Below are positions 11,662-25,244 of a stretch of 64,000 nucleotides of DNA, piece after piece; position 1 is the stretch's first letter; each line of letters starts with the position of its first letter. The DNA comes from Acanthochromis polyacanthus (taxonomy: Eukaryota > Chordata > Actinopteri > Pomacentridae). The stretch lies in assembly GCF_021347895.1 (NCBI RefSeq), contig NC_067121.1, positions 13,775,962-13,839,961 of the forward strand. The letters run 5' to 3'. Below the pieces are notes generated by a model. It worked only from the letters and a program-made list of their open reading frames with translations, did no database searches and had not been told where the DNA came from. The translations under genes and the position numbers were made by a program.

Positions 11662-13109
11662 CACTCTAAGAAATTTCCCTTTAAATTTCCCACAACAGTT
11701 TATTACTATAAAAAATATTACAGCATTATGCTGTTTAGAGTTTATGCTTACAGTATATTACGGTCAGTATTTTGGTGCCATTATACTGTTATTTTACTGT
11801 TTATACCGTAAACTTCATAAACAGTTTATTACTATAAAATTGATAGAGAATGTGATGATATAAAGTTATAACATTGCTAAAAACTAATTATTTAAAAATG
11901 TCACATCTCAAAATGAAAGCCCCAGGAAATAGTGTAGCATAGAAATGGTTCAGACAAGGGATCACTTTTCAACATTAAGCTTTTATTAAAGCCAACTCTG
12001 TATCAAACATATTTCAAAAACTGACTTAATTAACCCATTAAATTTTAACCTCTTATATATCATTTCAATTATTATTCTACTGCACTGAACACATTCAGCA
12101 GCTGAGCTAAGAAATTTGAAGTTATTCAAGTCTTGTAAAATAAAATCTATAAAAAACAATTAATGATGTTTAACATGTTTAACATGTCAACAATCTGTAT
12201 AAAAATTGCATATCGCATTTCAGGTATCCTGCCTTCAGAATTAGTCTTTCATAACTCATGATCATGTTCAATAAACACCAAGTCAAGAAACAAACCTGGA
12301 ACTTCAAAACTGTATCTGCCTTTTTCTGGAGCAGCCTTCCTGACCTCTTGGACATCACCTTCTGCTGCTGCCTTTTGTTCCTGACCAGTGGAGCATCACA
12401 TTGTGTATTTGATCGAAAACTACACAAAAGACAGAGATAGCTAACTTAACCTAGTTGGATTTGGTTACTTGGAAATTCATTTTTCTTGGTCTGGTTTAAA
12501 AGAAAGACCCAAAGTTTTGTCCACTCTGCAGCCAAAGGGGAGTATGCTAGCTAGCTAACAGTCTGTAAAACAATAGCATTCATGCTAGCGACTCGTGGTT
12601 AACACCAAGCAATAACTAACTTGGCCATGTTTATGTTACTGTCAAAGACTAAATCATAAAATAGACTGACAGAATTAAAAGTAAGGCTGACTTTTTAAAA
12701 AAATCAGTTACCTTGGTAAGTGAACCACCGGAGCAGGATGGATCAACTGCAGGTGGTCCTTGCAGGTCTGAGTCATGCTGAAAATCATCGTCCTCAATTC
12801 TTCCTTTTCTCCTAATTCTTCCCTCAGTAATGAGTAAAATCACGGATACATAATATTTTAAACCTATTTCATCACTTCTTTGTGTTGACTGTTTGGTGAA
12901 AGCGGTTATGTGCAGGAAGATTTGCAGAGACGAGTAACGGTCGGACTGCACCAATAGTCACACTCAAGTCAACCCAATCTGCTGTAAGATTGTACAGTAG
13001 CTTGGTGTTCATATTTTGTTCTTTAAAAACATATTAATTTACAGTATTCAGCTGTATTTACAAAGAACGTACAAAATATGCTGTATTTTTACAGCAATTT
13101 GTTACAGTG
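11662..13109. mobile_element. Possible non-autonomous DNA element
   Basis: The ends are weakly inverted: CACTCTAAGAAATTTCC at 11662 and, reading inward from 13109, CACTGTAACAAATTGCTG. Both subterminal regions are full of TACAGTA / TTACAGC words, a pattern common in teleost non-autonomous elements with CACTGTAAA ends. No clear target duplication is seen. The interior holds two minus-strand frames (12649-12954, ending in GGSLTKVTDFFKK, and 12179-12427) that could be exon remnants. The call is tentative. Confidence 0.35.
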
Positions 13110-13763
13110 CAGGTGCAATTCATGCACCCTTATGGACCAGCCAAAAGCTACTTGTGGCCTCTCAGGTGTGATGTCTGCTGGGTACCATTGAGTCACACCA
13201 TCAAAATTACTTACGGTACCATTTTCCATGAAATTACTTGAAGGACTATGAGTTTAAAAAAAAATATAATTTTCGTTTAGACCATTAACAATGTTATGTA
13301 ACTCTTCCAGTTGGGACCACAATTAAAGTGGTTTTACCCATCATATCTGATCGTGCATGTTGACATATTGGCCAAAAATGCAACAAAAAAAAAAAAACTT
13401 CATTTAATTATTTACTCATAAAGTATCCCTCTGACAGGCACCATACTCTATATTTTTAAAGCTCCTTCTGATGAGAATCACAGGGCAAAAACATCTGTCT
13501 CTAACTGTGAACATTGAAGATTTTGTAGTCGGGGGAATATCAGAACAGAAAAAAATGAGCATTTTTTTATCAAGTTTACACTGTCATACAACTGATTTGT
13601 ATTGTTCTGTCAAGACAGAGTTGTGCCATCAAGGACAATATGCAAATATCAGTGAGGTTGCAACATTTGAGGACTCTAGATGCTACAAACATTGCTTCAC
13701 AAATTGGCACAAAGAAAACAATATGTTACCTATGACCCCAGATTTTACACATCAGCAACTCAA

Positions 13764-14095
13764 TCAATTAGCCTTGGCTACCCATGACCCTGTAACCGGT
13801 TCACCACTGTTCCTTCCTTGGACCACTTTTGACAGATACTGACCACTGCTGACCAGGAACACCCCACAACAAGCTACAGTTTTGGAGATGCTCTGACCCA
13901 GTCGTCTAGCCATCATAATTTGGCCCTTGTCAAACTGGCTCAAATCCTTACGCTTGCCCATTTTTTCCTGCTTTTAACACATCAACGTTGAGAACAAAAT
14001 GTGCACTTGCTGCCCAACACATCCAACCCACAAACAGGTGCCATTAAGAAGAGATAATCAGTGTTATTCACTTCACTTGTCAGTGGTCATAATGG
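13764..14095 (-). pseudogene. Tc1-like transposase, N-terminal relic
   Basis: The minus-strand frame 13961-13764 starts [20 protein letters not shown] and encodes the first helix-turn-helix (DNA-binding) domain of a Tc1 transposase. Position 13962-14095 is its leader, ending near TGGTCATAAT, which belongs to the terminal repeat. The rest of the transposase is missing. It appears to be the same family as the split relic at 1985-2237 and 6128-6240, but keeps the opposite end of the gene. A frame change near 13850 and loss of the catalytic domain make it inactive. Confidence 0.75.
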
Positions 14096-14099
14096 AAAT

Positions 14100-15340
14100 A
14101 CACACATTCACACTATTGGATTCTCCCATTCTACTGCCCACCTTGCGTTTACATGTTATCAAGGTAAATGACTAATGCTGCCACCAATGACTACTTTTCT
14201 ATGGATGAAACTATCGACTATTGTACCAAATAATCTAAAAAAAGAAACAAAAAAAACCAACTATTTTATTTAGGTACAACAGTATACCATGACACAAAAC
14301 AAGATGGAAACAAAGATTTACATATTAAAGCAAAACTCTAGCACCAGTTTTGGGGAGACAAGGAGTAAGCAAACAACAAATATTTTCTTCAATAGATTTG
14401 ATCAGTTAACACCTAGGAAAGCACACAGCGTGCCCACGGTCATAGCAACAGTATATACTCAGTCAGTTCATGCATTAGGGAAAACAGCTTATTACAGGCG
14501 CATGAAAACAAAAAATATGAGAATTTATGTACATTTTTAATTGAGATAGCATCAAGATCTGTTTTGAACACAAAGGGCCATTCCAAAATGTCTCTGGAGC
14601 ATTTCTGGAGATGTTCAAGACATTCTTCCCAAACTAAAGCAAGGGATAGGCTGGTAAATGGCTAGCCCTTTTGTTCTAATGGGACACAGTCTGCGAAAAC
14701 TTGAGACTTGAATAAAATACATTAAGCTGCCACTTTGAGAGGTCTATCATACCAAATTGATGTATGCATGAGTAGCACAATAAAATGGTATAGGTGGCAA
14801 TTTGCCCCCCTGAGTGGTACCGACCAACCTATCTGGTTCATGGAATAATAGTGATTTCCTAAACTCAAAAAAATTTATTGAATCAAAAGCTAACAGTGGA
14901 GGGTATGTCACAATAAAAATGTCTCATCACAGTTTGGACAGAACAGCAGCCTTCAGCTGAAATCCAGTACAATTGTGTCCCACCAGTGGCGTGATCGTGG
15001 ATGTGTCCAGGCAACAGCTGACCTCTGCCTCATAATTAGCCTTAAGACCAGCTATAAAGATAAACATAGATATTATCATTATCATCAACATATAGCGTGT
15101 GTTTAACTGCTACGTAGTGGATGCAAACATAGTTGAAGCTAAGTAGCTAAGCTAATGCTAACATGTTCAGTGTTCAGAATCAAAACATCTCTAAAAATGA
15201 CCTGTCTTCTCAAACGTAGTCGCCGTTGCCTGTGACAACGATGAAGACAGATAGCTAATCACAGCAGAGCTAATCTGAAGAGCAAACGTCCAATAAGACT
15301 CCTGTTTTTGTTTGCCATGTCCCTTCCGGGGCTCCGTAGG
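14100..15340. other. No gene recognised
   Basis: AT-rich, with short frames only and no repeat family named with confidence. Confidence 0.4.
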
Positions 15341-15344
15341 AAAA

Positions 15345-15469
15345 AAGTCTGAATATATGGAATGAAAATCTGAACATTATATATATTCCGACTTTCATTC
15401 CATATATTCCGACTTTAACCCAATATATATCGACTTTCATTCAATATATATCAACATTCATTCAATATA
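15345..15469. repeat. Minisatellite, left part
   Basis: About five imperfect units of ~22 bp, consensus TATATCGACTTTCATTCAATA. The array resumes at 17040 after the Tc1 element that split it. Confidence 0.8.
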
Positions 15470-17039
15470 CACTGCTCAAAAAAATTAAAGGAACACTTTT
15501 TAATCTAAGTATTGCATCAAATCAGTGAAACGTGGGATACTGATCTGGTCAAGTAAGTAACTGAGGGGCTTTTTAGTCAGTTTCAGCTGCTTTGGTGTTC
15601 ATAAAATTAACAACAGATGCACTGAAGGGATAACAATGAGACAACCCCCAAAACAAGAATGACTTTACAGGTGAAGGCCACTGACCTTTTTTCCTTCCTA
15701 ATGTTTTCTGACTATTTTTCACTAGTTTTGCATTTGGCTAGGGTCACAGTCACTTCTGATAGCATGAGGCGATACCTGGACCCTGCAGAGGTTCCACAGA
15801 CAGTCAAACTCCTCCAGGATGGCACACCAATGCGTGCCATTGCCAGGTTTGCTGTGTCTCCCAGCACATTCTCAAGCGCATGGAGGAGATTCCAGGAGAC
15901 AGGCAGTTAGTCTGGGAGAGCTTGACAGGGCTGTCGAAGGTCCTCAACCAATCAGCAGGACAGGTATCTGCTCCTTTGTGCAAGGAGGAACAGGATGAGC
16001 ACTGCAATAGCTCTACAAAATGACCTCCAGCAGACCACTGGTGTGAATGTCTCTGATCAAACAATCAGAAAGAGATGTAATGAGAGTGGTCTGAGGGCCC
16101 AGCATCCTCTAGTGCCCACTGTGCTCGCTGACTGGCACCGTGGAGCTCGGCTGGCATTTGCCATAAATCACAGGAATTTGCAAGTCCACCACTGTTGCCC
16201 TGTGCTTTTCACAGATGAGAGCAGGTTCACCCTTACCGCATGTGACAGGCATGAAAGGGTCTGGAGAAGCCGTGGAAAACATTATGCTGCTTATAACATT
16301 GTTCAGCATGACCGGTTTGGTGGTGGGTCAGTGATGGTGTGGGGAGGCATATCCATGGAGGGACCCACAGACCTCTACAGGCTGGACAATGGCATTCTGA
16401 CTGCCATTAGGTATCAGGATGAAATCCTTGGATCCATTGTCAGACCCTACATTGGTGCAGTGGTCCTGGTTCCTTCTGGTGCACGAGAATGCCCAGTCTT
16501 ATGTGGTAAGAGAACTCATGCAGTTCCTGGAGGATGAAGGAATTGATACCATTAGCTGGCCCCCATGCTCACCTGACCTGAATCCAATAGAACACCTTTG
16601 GAACATTATGTTTTGTTCCATCCGACACCATCAGGTTGCTCCTCAGACTGTCTAGGAGCTCAGCGATGCCCTGGTCCAGTTCTGGGAGGAGATACCCCAG
16701 GACACCATCCATCGTCTCATTCAGAGCTTGTCCCGGCATCGTCAGTCATGCACACAAGCACATGGAGGCCATACAAACTACTGAATACCATTTTGAGTTG
16801 CTGCCAAGGAATTTCAGCAAGATGGACTAGCCTGCCACATCAGTTTTTCACTTTGATTTTGGGTGTCTTGAATTTAGCCCTTCTGGGGGGTTGATAATTT
16901 TCATTCCCATCAAACAATGTGGCACTTTTCATTCCTAACACATTAACCAGTCCATATCAATGCTAACATCCAGTTTGTTTTTTCCCCATATTGAAATAGG
17001 ATGTATTTTCAAAGTGTTCCTTTAATTTTTTTAGCAGTG
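15470..17039 (+). mobile_element. Tc1-like transposon, near full length
   Basis: The left end CACTGCTCAAAAAAATTAAA and the inverted right end CACTGCTAAAAAAATTAAAG match over ~30 bases with one missing base. It is flanked by TA on both sides (15468-15469 and 17040-17041), the Tc1/mariner target. Length is 1570 bp, within the usual range. The target lies in an AT-rich minisatellite. Confidence 0.92.
15764..16784 (+). pseudogene. Tc1 transposase, broken
   Basis: Starts MRRYLDPAEVPQTVKLLQ. A helix-turn-helix region follows to about 15910, where the first stop falls. The catalytic half carries FTDESRF (first Asp, about 16214-16234), [12 protein letters not shown], a degenerate HENAQ where HDNA.. 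with the second Asp is expected (about 16480), and [11 protein letters not shown] (final Glu, about 16573-16605). There is a frameshift near 16450-16480 and a stop near 16653. Loss of the second catalytic Asp together with the frame damage indicates a dead copy, although the terminal repeats remain good and could still be mobilised in trans. Confidence 0.88.
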
Positions 17040-17105
17040 TATATCAACTTTCATTCAATATATATCGATTTTCATTCAATATATTCGTACTTTCATTATA
17101 TATAT
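17040..17105. repeat. Minisatellite, right part
   Basis: Continuation of the array at 15345-15469 (TATCAACTTTCATTCAATATA and variants) after the Tc1 insertion. Confidence 0.8.
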
Positions 17106-17189
17106 AATTTCCTAAACAGCATGCCATATGACAAAACAACAATCTGTATAAGAATTGGCTACTTGGGTGTCATTTGTAGAATGCACCAC

Positions 17190-17480
17190 TTGATGAATTC
17201 AATTCAATTAAGTTCAATTCAATTTTATTTATATAGCGCCAATTACAGTCAAATTGTCTCAAAATGCTTTACAGAACCCCCAGAGCAAGCCCAAAGGCAA
17301 AAGTGGGAAGGAAAACACCCTTTTAACAGGGAAAAAAACCTTGAGCAAAACCCAGCTCTTTATGTAGGGGCACCCATCCGCCTGCTGGCCAGGCTGGTTG
17401 AGAGGGACAGAAGAGGTAGAGAGGTATAAAGGTAGAGATAGAGAGGGGTAGAGAGGGGGAGGGGAACAGGGAACATAAAA
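17190..17480 (-). repeat. LINE/SINE 3' tail, teleost type
   Basis: On the minus strand it ends in TTGGCGCTATATAAATAAAATTGAATTGA, a 3' terminus known from many teleost L2/CR1-like elements. The body contains TTCCCTGTTAAAAGGG-like and GGCCAGCAGGCGGATGGG words of the same repeat. There is no coding sequence. Confidence 0.7.
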
Positions 17481-19517
17481 CACACAATTTGATACATGCA
17501 TGATAAGACAGATGATACAAAGTAGAAGCTAACATTGAAACTGATTCATAGTTTACTGTTATGATGTACAGCTCTGACTGGCTGTTTATGAGGCAAAAAC
17601 AGAGCAGCTTGGTGTTTAAAAAACTTAATCTGAAATTGCGTCTAACTGAAACCAGCAAACATTCTGTCAAACATTTGCTTCTATCTATTGAGAAAATGTC
17701 TAGAGATCAATGTGTATCATTGTCGATTCCTCTCTCAGGCCCATGTGGTCTCATTGGTGAGTGAATGATGATCATTAATTTGATTTTGAGCCATTCTGGC
17801 CAGCACAGGTAGCTACTATGCTTATTGTGGTTGGAAGTATTGTTGTTCTTCTTCACTGGTTCAGTCGGCCTTTGTTTGATGAGTGAAAACCAAATCGTGA
17901 GTCCATGAATCAACATTTCCCAACTTAGCAGTCTTACTGTTTGACTATGTGCTTCACTCAGTATTCACCATATTGAGAAAGTTCCAAAAATTAAATGAAT
18001 GATGTTGGTGAAGCTTCAAAGCTTTATTACTCCATACAAAAGACTACACAAAAAATGGAGCATGAAGCCATTAGTGTAACAGAGAGCAGAGCAGCACTGG
18101 ACAGAAGAGTTCATCTCCTGTATGGCAAGAATATAAAATACAAGCATGCATGTGCCATAAATCACCGCTAGAGATAATGTATAATTGATATCAGTATACT
18201 AAAATACCTGCACTTAAGATATGGGTGGCATGGGGGAGAGGAGGGAGACAGCTGCAGAGGAATGCAGGGGCAGCAGTCGACAAGTTGGTTTGGCACAATA
18301 GAAAATATGCAGCCCAAACTATTCGATGGAATGAGATTTAAGGACAACTCAAGAACAGTAGGAACTACATTTTACCATGCCTCAGATAGTTCTCTCTGTG
18401 TGGCTTGTTAGCAGGAGGTAGAATATGTCTAAGTTTAGGCTTTTCTGCTTCAAGAACAGTTGCCTGAAATCAACCTGAAACATTTATCATTAGGTAATGA
18501 AGGACAATAAAATCAACTATTCTTTGTCGTGTCTTTTCAGTTTAACAGGTGTTTTCATGTGCTGGAAAAGCCACCGAAAACCTTACATGGCTGGCTAAAA
18601 AATGCCCCATGTAAGTACAATGATAGGGATTACCTACTGGGTGGCATATTTTTTCTGAGTCTCTGTTGTATAAAACTGTGAAAATAAATTTGTCGTTCAT
18701 GAAAACACGTTCATTACTTCTACAAAATGCATACTCGCTCTGCATATGGCCAGACATATTCGAAAGGATCAAGAAACCTGCAAGCCTCAGACCAAAAAAG
18801 TAACATTATAAAATGATTTCTGAGTGCTATGTATGCAATGATCATCACACATCTACTAGAAACAGTGGTTGAGTAACAGGACAATCATCCAGAACTTGTC
18901 ACATCATATTTTAAGTGTCAGGCGACTCATTGTGTTCACACGGGATGTCTTGTCTAGGGAACACATCAAACCAAAACTGTTAAAGTACCAGCAAGATTTC
19001 TCGCTGACACCACAAGTGACTCATCAAGCAGCAAATGTATTGAAACAGTTTAAAGGTCAGAGGCGAGCTATTCCCTAAAAAAAAAAAAAAAAAAAAAAAA
19101 ACACTCAAGAAAGCAGCAAAAAGCAAACCAAGAACACAGAGAAGATTAATTAGTATTTCCTCTGAACTTTATCATGATGTGGTCCACAAAAAGAACACAT
19201 TACACTCATTGCCAGCTATATATTTTAATTGCAGTCCACTAGGAAGCTTTGTGGAAGCCTTTGCTTGTGAGCATCATGCCATCCTCTTGCTTGTGTAGAA
19301 TTCTAAGAGTAAACTTTGAACCTACCAAGCAACATTGTATCTCTTTCTTGATAGCGCAGTCCCCCTTCACAATGTGTCTGTTCAGAATGGCCCAATTTTT
19401 CTGGCCTCGTGTATTTCCAAATATTGGTATTTCTCAGTCTCAATATCAACACCAATTACTGATCACTTATCTAAAAGACTTCACAACCAACAATGAATTA
19501 AAATTAAAACTTAATTA
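17481..19517. other. No gene recognised; one poly(A) run
   Basis: AT-rich. A run of about 24 A lies at 19077-19101. Short frames only. Confidence 0.4.
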
Positions 19518-19654
19518 CAGTCAGGTCCACCAACATTTGGACATTGACACAATTTTCATCATTTCGGCCCTGTACACCACCACATCGGATTTGAAATGAA
19601 ACAATCACAATGCGTTTTAAGTGCAGACTTTCATCGTTAATTTGGGGGTATTCA
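19518..19654 (+). mobile_element. Tc1-like element A, left fragment (outer)
   Basis: Starts CAGTCAGGTCCACCAACATTTGGACA after a TA. It matches what I know of the terminal region of a widespread teleost Tc1 family (TTTGAAATGAAACAATCA, GTGCAGACTTTCA). It is interrupted at 19655 by a second transposon and resumes at 21264. Confidence 0.75.
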
Positions 19655-21263
19655 CAGTGGTGCCAAAAAGTTTTTGGATACCCTTAAAATCTCAAATATC
19701 ATGAAATATTTGTGGAAAAAAAAATTGGTGTGTCAAAAGGTGTGGCTGCATTAGACAGACACAAACAAACACAAATGAGATTTCTTTTTGTTTATTGTTT
19801 ACAAGAAAAACTAACAAAACTAAGTTGTTGACAGTTTCAATATCTCAGTTCTCAGCATTTCCGGTATCAAAGTAAACAAATTACAGAGAATGTGTTTAAA
19901 ACTGAATAAAAAATAAATAAGCCAACACATCATCAAAATAACATGTAGTAGTGCTCCCATTAGCACGAAGTAGAGCTCTGATCCTGGCTGGCATGTTCCC
20001 CCCAAGCCTTTCACAATCTTGTCCCATTCTTCTTGAATTACTGCTTTTAATTCTTCAAAATTCTTTGGTTTACGCTTTGAAACAGTCCTTTTGAAAATCC
20101 ACCACAGATTTTCAATGGGGCTCATGTCAGGGGATTGAGCTGGTCACTCTAAGACCTGAATACTTTGGTCCTGCAGACAAGTTCTACTGGCCCTAGATGT
20201 GTGGCAAGGGGCATTGTCTTGCTGAAACATCCAATTTTGACATTGATGGAACAGTGCACATGCAAAAGGTAGTATGTGAGTTTGGAGAACGGTACAATAC
20301 TTGGCAGAGTTCAATGTGCCATCTCAGACAGTGAGATGACCAACACTAGCAAGCACTCATGCATCCCCAAATCATGATACTGCCTCCACCATGCTTGACA
20401 GTAGGTACTGTACATACTGGAGATAATGCTTCGCCTGGCATTCTGCATACCCTCCCATTAGCAGGAAGAAGAAAAAGCTGGAAACTGAACTCATTTGACC
20501 ACCGAATCTTCTTCTATTTGCTGGCTGTCCAGTTCTTGTGTGCTTGGGCCCAACAGCGCTGGGCTAACCTCTGTCTCTCATTGATCAGGGGGCTTCTTGA
20601 CAGCCTTGTAGGACCTTACGTTATGATGTAAAAGTCGGCCACGTATAGTACAGGTGGAACACTGGACATCAGTTTGGTTTGATCACTGCTGCTGAAGCTC
20701 CTGTAATGTCATTCTGCGGTTTTCCCTGCACATGTAGATCAGGATGTGGTCATTTCTTGATGAAGAAAACTTGGATGCCCAGATCTTGGTTTGTCTTCCA
20801 AGCTGTTGGTTCATCTGTACTTCTGCAGAGTGGATCCAACTTCTGAAGGACTGCATCTGCACTTCCTGGCAATCTAGCATTAGCTGTACCCTTCCTGGCT
20901 GAGAATCTATCTTCAGGTGTGTTTTCTGCATTAGGTTCCTTGTTTTAGCCATTTTTGCGTCTGAAGAACTTTCTTATGTGCTGGCTTTATATAGACAGAA
21001 AGCACAGCAGCAAAAATTGTGTCTTTTAATAAAAAGCACGACCTTCATTAGTGGATCACTCGCACCAAAATCAGCCAACACTCAAAATTTCTTATGTATT
21101 TTTATGGAACCAATAAATTCTAGGTTTTTAATGGCATTTCTTAGCATTTGTCTAGTATTTTGGTATGACTGTACTAAAAGAAATTGCATTTGAAGACCTC
21201 AATGTGATTTTTAGTGCAATATTTCAAAAATACATGGGGTGTCCAATTTTTTTTTCACCATTG
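19655..21263 (-). mobile_element. Tc1/mariner element B, nested in element A
   Basis: Left end CAGTGGTGCCAAAAAGTTTTTGG; the inverted right end reads CAATGGTGAAAAAAAAATTGGACACCC. The ends are imperfect but clearly related. TA follows the right end; the left flank reads CA. Length is 1609 bp. It carries a decayed transposase on the minus strand. Confidence 0.8.
19820..20952 (-). pseudogene. Tc1/mariner transposase, decayed
   Basis: Reads from MAKTRNLMQKTHLKI (20952) on the minus strand through many stops and frame changes. The catalytic region keeps a QQDNAP-like block (about 20230) and SPDMSPIENLWWIFKRTV (about 20125), with the final Glu in the usual SPD..PIENLW motif. The C-terminal helix FEELKAVIQEEWDKI is readable. 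Its normal role is DDE cut-and-paste transposition in the nucleus; this copy is dead. Confidence 0.8.
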
Positions 21264-21460
21264 TACATCTAAATCAGGTGAACAGTGTAGGAATTACAAG
21301 ACATTTTATATGTGCCCTCCACCTTTTTAAGGTACCAAAAATAATTTGGCAATTGGCTGCTCAGCTGTTCCATGGCCAGGTGGGTGTTATTTCCTCATTA
21401 TTTCATTTAAAAGGAACAGATGTAAACTCTGGACTGGTTCTGTTCTGCTTTCAGATAACT
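21264..21460 (+). mobile_element. Tc1-like element A, right continuation
   Basis: TACATCTAAATCAGGTGAACAGTGTAGGAATT and the following ~190 bases directly continue the terminal region that stopped at 19654. The element is truncated near 21460 before any transposase coding. Confidence 0.75.
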
Positions 21461-21964
21461 ACTACAGTGGCAAAATAAAGAGGGTGATAGCCGATGGTCA
21501 CGAAAGAGAGCGTACAGTTATGTAGTAACAATGAGCCAAACGTTAAATGAGCTGCTGTAAGTGAGCTGCAGGCTGTCAAGTGAAAACTGTAGTGAACTCG
21601 CTGCCAGTGTCCCCTGAAGATAAAGGCCAACTGAGGATCACCAACCAAGTGTTAAGTAGGTCAGTTTAATGGTTGTTCACGGATGCAAACACAAGTATGG
21701 TGGAAAAATAGAGAACTACGCAAAGTTGGAATAAAATAAAACAGCACACTATAACCATAACATTATCATATACAATTATATTTAAGTGTATACTAGCACA
21801 AAGGTCTGTGCAAGTATACACTTAAAATAGTAAGCAAATTCCACTACTCACATCTAGTATATTACTACATACTCAGATCATTAATAGAGATACAAATGTT
21901 AAATAGTGAGTTGATTTTCTCTGTAGAATTAGAGGCGTCGTTGAGTGACACGCGCATAAAATGT
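21461..21964. other. No gene recognised
   Basis: Short frames only; an AT-rich stretch containing small direct repeats such as GTATACACTTA/AAG. Confidence 0.35.
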
Positions 21965-22237
21965 ACACACACACGTTTGTACTTCTATCTTAGTGAGGAC
22001 ATCCATAGGCGTAATGCATTTCCTAGAGCCTTACCCTAACCTTAACCATCACAACTGATTGCCTAAACTTAATCCTTACCCTAACCAAACCTCAATTCAT
22101 ACCTGTTCTCTAAAAACAAGTCTTCACCCTCAAACATGGCTGTTTCAAAGTGAGGACCGGCCAAAATGTGCTCACTTTGTAAAAATGTCCTCACTTTGAT
22201 AGTTAAATGCAGAAAGTGGTACTCACCATGTAGCAAG

Positions 22238-22240
<3 letters not shown>
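21965..22240. repeat. Teleost interspersed repeat with CCCTAACC words
   Basis: Contains TTTGTACTTCTATCTTAGTGAGGACA at one end and TAGCAAGTACAAGAACACAC at the other, with TTACCCTAACC between. I know it as a dispersed fish repeat that usually abuts a (CA)n tract, as it does here. Confidence 0.6.
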
Positions 22241-24251
<2,011 letters not shown>

Positions 24252-24633
24252 AGCTGCTGTCCGGAGTTTGAATCGCAGCGTCTCCCAAAACACTGTTGGT
24301 CCCACCCTCCCTACCTCTGATTTCGCCCCTTTATTTGTGCACGCGCGCAGTACATGAGAGGAGTGCCCGGAGTGCTGCAGCATCTTGCCTGTTTTGCTGT
24401 TTTCCACTCTTCTACATTTAGTACATTTAGTAAATAATAAAGGAATTACGTTAGAATGCTGTATTGAGTCTAACTTGTCCTAATACCAAAATAACATGAA
24501 TCTGCTAGGACGAACGAGTAAAGTTTCAATATGTGATTACACTCGTGTATCCCTCTCGATGACGTTGTTTATCAAACTTAGTGCATTTACGCGTGCATAT
24601 GTGTTACATTGTTTATTTATTTCTATCTAGAGT

Positions 24634-24891
24634 TCAGAATTGCATGACTCCTCTGACGAAGAGTATGTCCCAGACGCCCCAACATCTTCCTCCAGAGGTC
24701 GGGCATCTAAACGAAGCCGTCAGGCAGGCTATGGAGGCCGTGGTCGGGGAGCGACGCGAGCACCCCGACCGCGGCATCTAAACGAAGCCGTCAGGAGGGC
24801 TATGGAGGCCGTGGTCGGGGAGCGACGCAAGCACCCCGAGCCAAAAAACGTCCTGCAGTCTCTTGGCCTGACATGCCGTGGGATTGGTAAC
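24634..24891 (+). pseudogene. Transposase-like N-terminal exon with RG-rich tract
   Basis: After a TTTCTATCTAG acceptor the frame reads SELHDSSDEEYVPDAPTSSS, then a basic Arg/Gly-rich tract (GYGGRGRGAT). The acidic S/D/E-rich start is of the kind seen at the N-terminus of piggyBac-type transposases; that is an inference from composition and from the TTAA target. A 71 bp tandem duplication (24703-24844) shifts the frame. With one copy removed the reading would run on in frame to a Trp/Pro-rich end, WPDMPW, before GGTAAC. No DDE domain follows, so it is an orphan exon. Confidence 0.5.
24703..24844 (+). repeat. 71 bp tandem duplication inside the exon
   Basis: GCATCTAAACGAAGCCGTCA starts at 24703 and again at 24774. 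The two copies differ at about four positions. A 71 bp period is not a multiple of three and breaks the frame. Confidence 0.9.
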
Positions 24892-25244
24892 TTTTCTGGA
24901 AGTTGCTGAGCCCTGATGCGCTCTCCTCCACAAGCAAAACAAATGTGTACGCGGTTGCGTAGTGCGTAGCTCGCCCATCTCTGCATGGGCTTGCTTGCTG
25001 TGTGCGTAACCGTTGATTGACAGCATGACAAAGCTGAAGCTCGAACTTGATTGGTCGGCAGCGACCGGCGCTTTTTGGAATAACATGGGGGTCTGTGAGA
25101 GGAAGGCGGAGCTCAGGAATAAATTTTCATATCGCGTTATACTAACTTTATATTATAGTATCGAACTAGACTAACACATTTAAGCTTTGTTAAAAAATGA
25201 TACATAAATTGAAAACAAACGGAAACTCCGGACAGCAGCTTTAA

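Larger units (their letters stand above)
24252..25240 (+). mobile_element. TTAA-flanked non-autonomous DNA transposon
   Basis: The ends are inverted: AGCTGCTGTCCGGAGTTT at 24252 and AAACTCCGGACAGCAGCT ending at 25240. TTAA lies immediately outside each end (24248-24251 and 25241-25244). TTAA is the target of piggyBac and Kolobok elements. The 989 bp interior is more GC-rich than its surroundings and keeps one exon-like segment but no catalytic domain. Confidence 0.85.

Noticed and set aside
21990..22090. Telomere-like CCCTAACC repeats suggesting an interstitial telomere
   Set aside because: The motifs are few and imperfect and belong to a dispersed teleost repeat with other recognisable words around them.
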